37,905 nucleotides of DNA. Origin: Bacteroidota bacterium (GTDB lineage: Bacteria; Bacteroidota; Bacteroidia; Bacteroidales; CAIWKO01). Numbering within the stretch: the stretch's first letter is position 1; the number at the start of each line of letters is the position of its first letter. The notes beneath the pieces are model-generated. The model was not told where the DNA came from. It saw only the letters and a list, made by a program, of their open reading frames with translations, and ran no database searches. The DNA lies in assembly GCA_037133915.1 (NCBI GenBank), contig JBAXND010000042.1, forward strand, positions 1 to 37,905. The letters are read 5' to 3'. The translations under genes and the position numbers were made by a program. Below are positions 37,055 through 37,905 of the stretch, piece after piece.

Positions 37055-37869
37055 ATGAAAAATCTCTTTAATGTTTTTAAACGCATCTTCATAATGCTGT
37101 TATTATTCAGCGGCATCATGAACCTTCACGCGGGAATCATTTATTCGTCAGAATTCAGGTATCTGAACCTGTGTGGCAATTCACCCGTTGATTACAGCAA
37201 TATTGCCGCACCTTATTGTTTTAAAGTTGCGCCCGGTGCCGAACAGGTAAGCATGGTTGCAGGCACAGCTATTCCCGCATTAATAAAATTCAGCTGCGTG
37301 AATGCAATTGTGAGTTCGAGATGGTTTGATTGGCTCGGGCAAAACTACCACCTACAAAAGGGTATTGGTTTTAAGCTTATTCGAAGCGAAAAAGATGAGT
37401 TTGGGAATACGCACAGCCGCTACTTGCAAACATTTAACGGGTACCCGCTATACGGCGTGCAATTCATTGTTCATGAAAAAGGCGGTTATGTCACACTTAT
37501 GAACGGCAGAGCATACAATACGCTGAAAGCCTCGCTGCGCAAGAATATAAATGAACAACAGGCGTTGGCCCTGGCCGTAAATTATTTGAAAAAAAATCGG
37601 TAACGCACATGCAGCAGCAAAACCGACCATTGATATCAATAAACCCTGCGAACACAAATTACATAACATTGCCCAAAGCAGAACTGCTTTTACTGCCTGC
37701 AACGGGTAGCATGCAAAGTAATGAATACCGCCTTACATACAAATTTACTTTGAGTGACGGACAGTGTATGCAGGATGTTTATGTGGATACGGAAAACGGC
37801 CAAGTACTTATGGCCAATGAAAACGAGGGATTTGCTATCAATATGCTTGACTGGATATTCCGCACATAG
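37055..37869 (+). pseudogene. Propeptide of an M4-type (thermolysin-like) metalloprotease, frameshifted and truncated
   Basis: The first segment (37055-37603) has a signal peptide and an FTP/PepSY-like propeptide (HSRYLQTFNGYPLYGVQFIVHEKGGYVTLMNG, then NINEQQALALAVNYLKK). It runs into a stop just after a run of eight A at 37589-37596. The other frame continues the same propeptide (37609-37869: YRLTYKFTLSDGQ, DVYVDTENGQVLMANENE), so a one-base indel in that A-run explains the break. The reading frame ends at a TAG (37867-37869) where the IS-like end begins. No HExxH catalytic domain is present. A sequencing error in the A-run is possible, but the truncation by the element end is independent of it. 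Confidence 0.65.
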
Positions 37870-37905
37870 TAGTCCACTCATTCCGCGGCAAACTGGTCCA
37901 CCAAA
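37867..37905. mobile_element. IS21-like insertion sequence end (right edge)
   Basis: GTCCAC occurs at 37872-37877 and again at 37896-37901, 24 bases apart, within CTGGTCCACC. Read on the minus strand this is GGTGGACCAG...GAGTGGAC, the tandem-motif pattern of IS21-family ends. Motifs differ from the left edge, so this is a different element. The transposase genes would lie to the right of the window. Confidence 0.5.

Overview
The window looks like a Bacteroidota chromosome fragment. Supporting signs are recurring promoters of the Bacteroidota type (-33 TTTG, 19-22 bases, -7 TAnnTTTG), weak or absent Shine-Dalgarno sequences, a gliding/T9SS type B sorting domain, SprB-like and Omp28-like secreted proteins, DUF4919, and a tdh-kbl threonine degradation pair. 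Both ends of the window carry short tandem-motif sequences resembling IS21-family element ends, so it may be a contig bounded by two different insertion sequences.

Region 1 (1-9106) is an accessory island. After the left IS-like end come a minus-strand tracrRNA with its own promoter and terminator, then cas9-cas1-cas2 on the plus strand (type II-C: no csn2, no cas4). A CRISPR array follows with 20 identical full 47-nt repeats, one truncated repeat and 20 spacers of 29-30 nt. A tyrosine recombinase and tRNA-Ala(GGC) close the island. crRNA and tracrRNA are both read from the minus strand, opposite to the cas genes. Every repeat contains a Bacteroidota -7 box (TATCTTTG) pointing into the next spacer, so each crRNA probably has its own promoter. 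The array ends in a terminator just beyond the 3' end of cas2. The tracrRNA appears to start directly at a 12-nt anti-repeat, because its promoter occupies the rest of a decayed repeat copy. This is the most interesting system in the window.

Region 2 (9110-29232) is ordinary core genome: tRNA-Ala, thpR, tRNA-Gln, the rimP-nusA-infB operon, a DUF4919 protein and a companion lipoprotein candidate, a TatD nuclease, a small lipoprotein, a GT9 glycosyltransferase, an MBL-fold hydrolase, a very large propeller/outer-membrane barrel protein, an M20 amidohydrolase, a mazEF-type toxin-antitoxin pair, kbl and tdh, and a MuiA/DUF4139 protein.

Region 3 (29339-37905) holds secreted surface proteins and decaying genes. 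It has three Omp28-like lipoprotein paralogues (two in tandem, one without the CxxC motif) around a 1159-residue repeat-rich adhesin-like T9SS cargo protein. These are followed by a broken IgGFc-binding-like gene with an in-frame TGA and a stranded sorting-domain fragment, and by an M4-protease propeptide that is frameshifted and then cut off at the right IS-like end.
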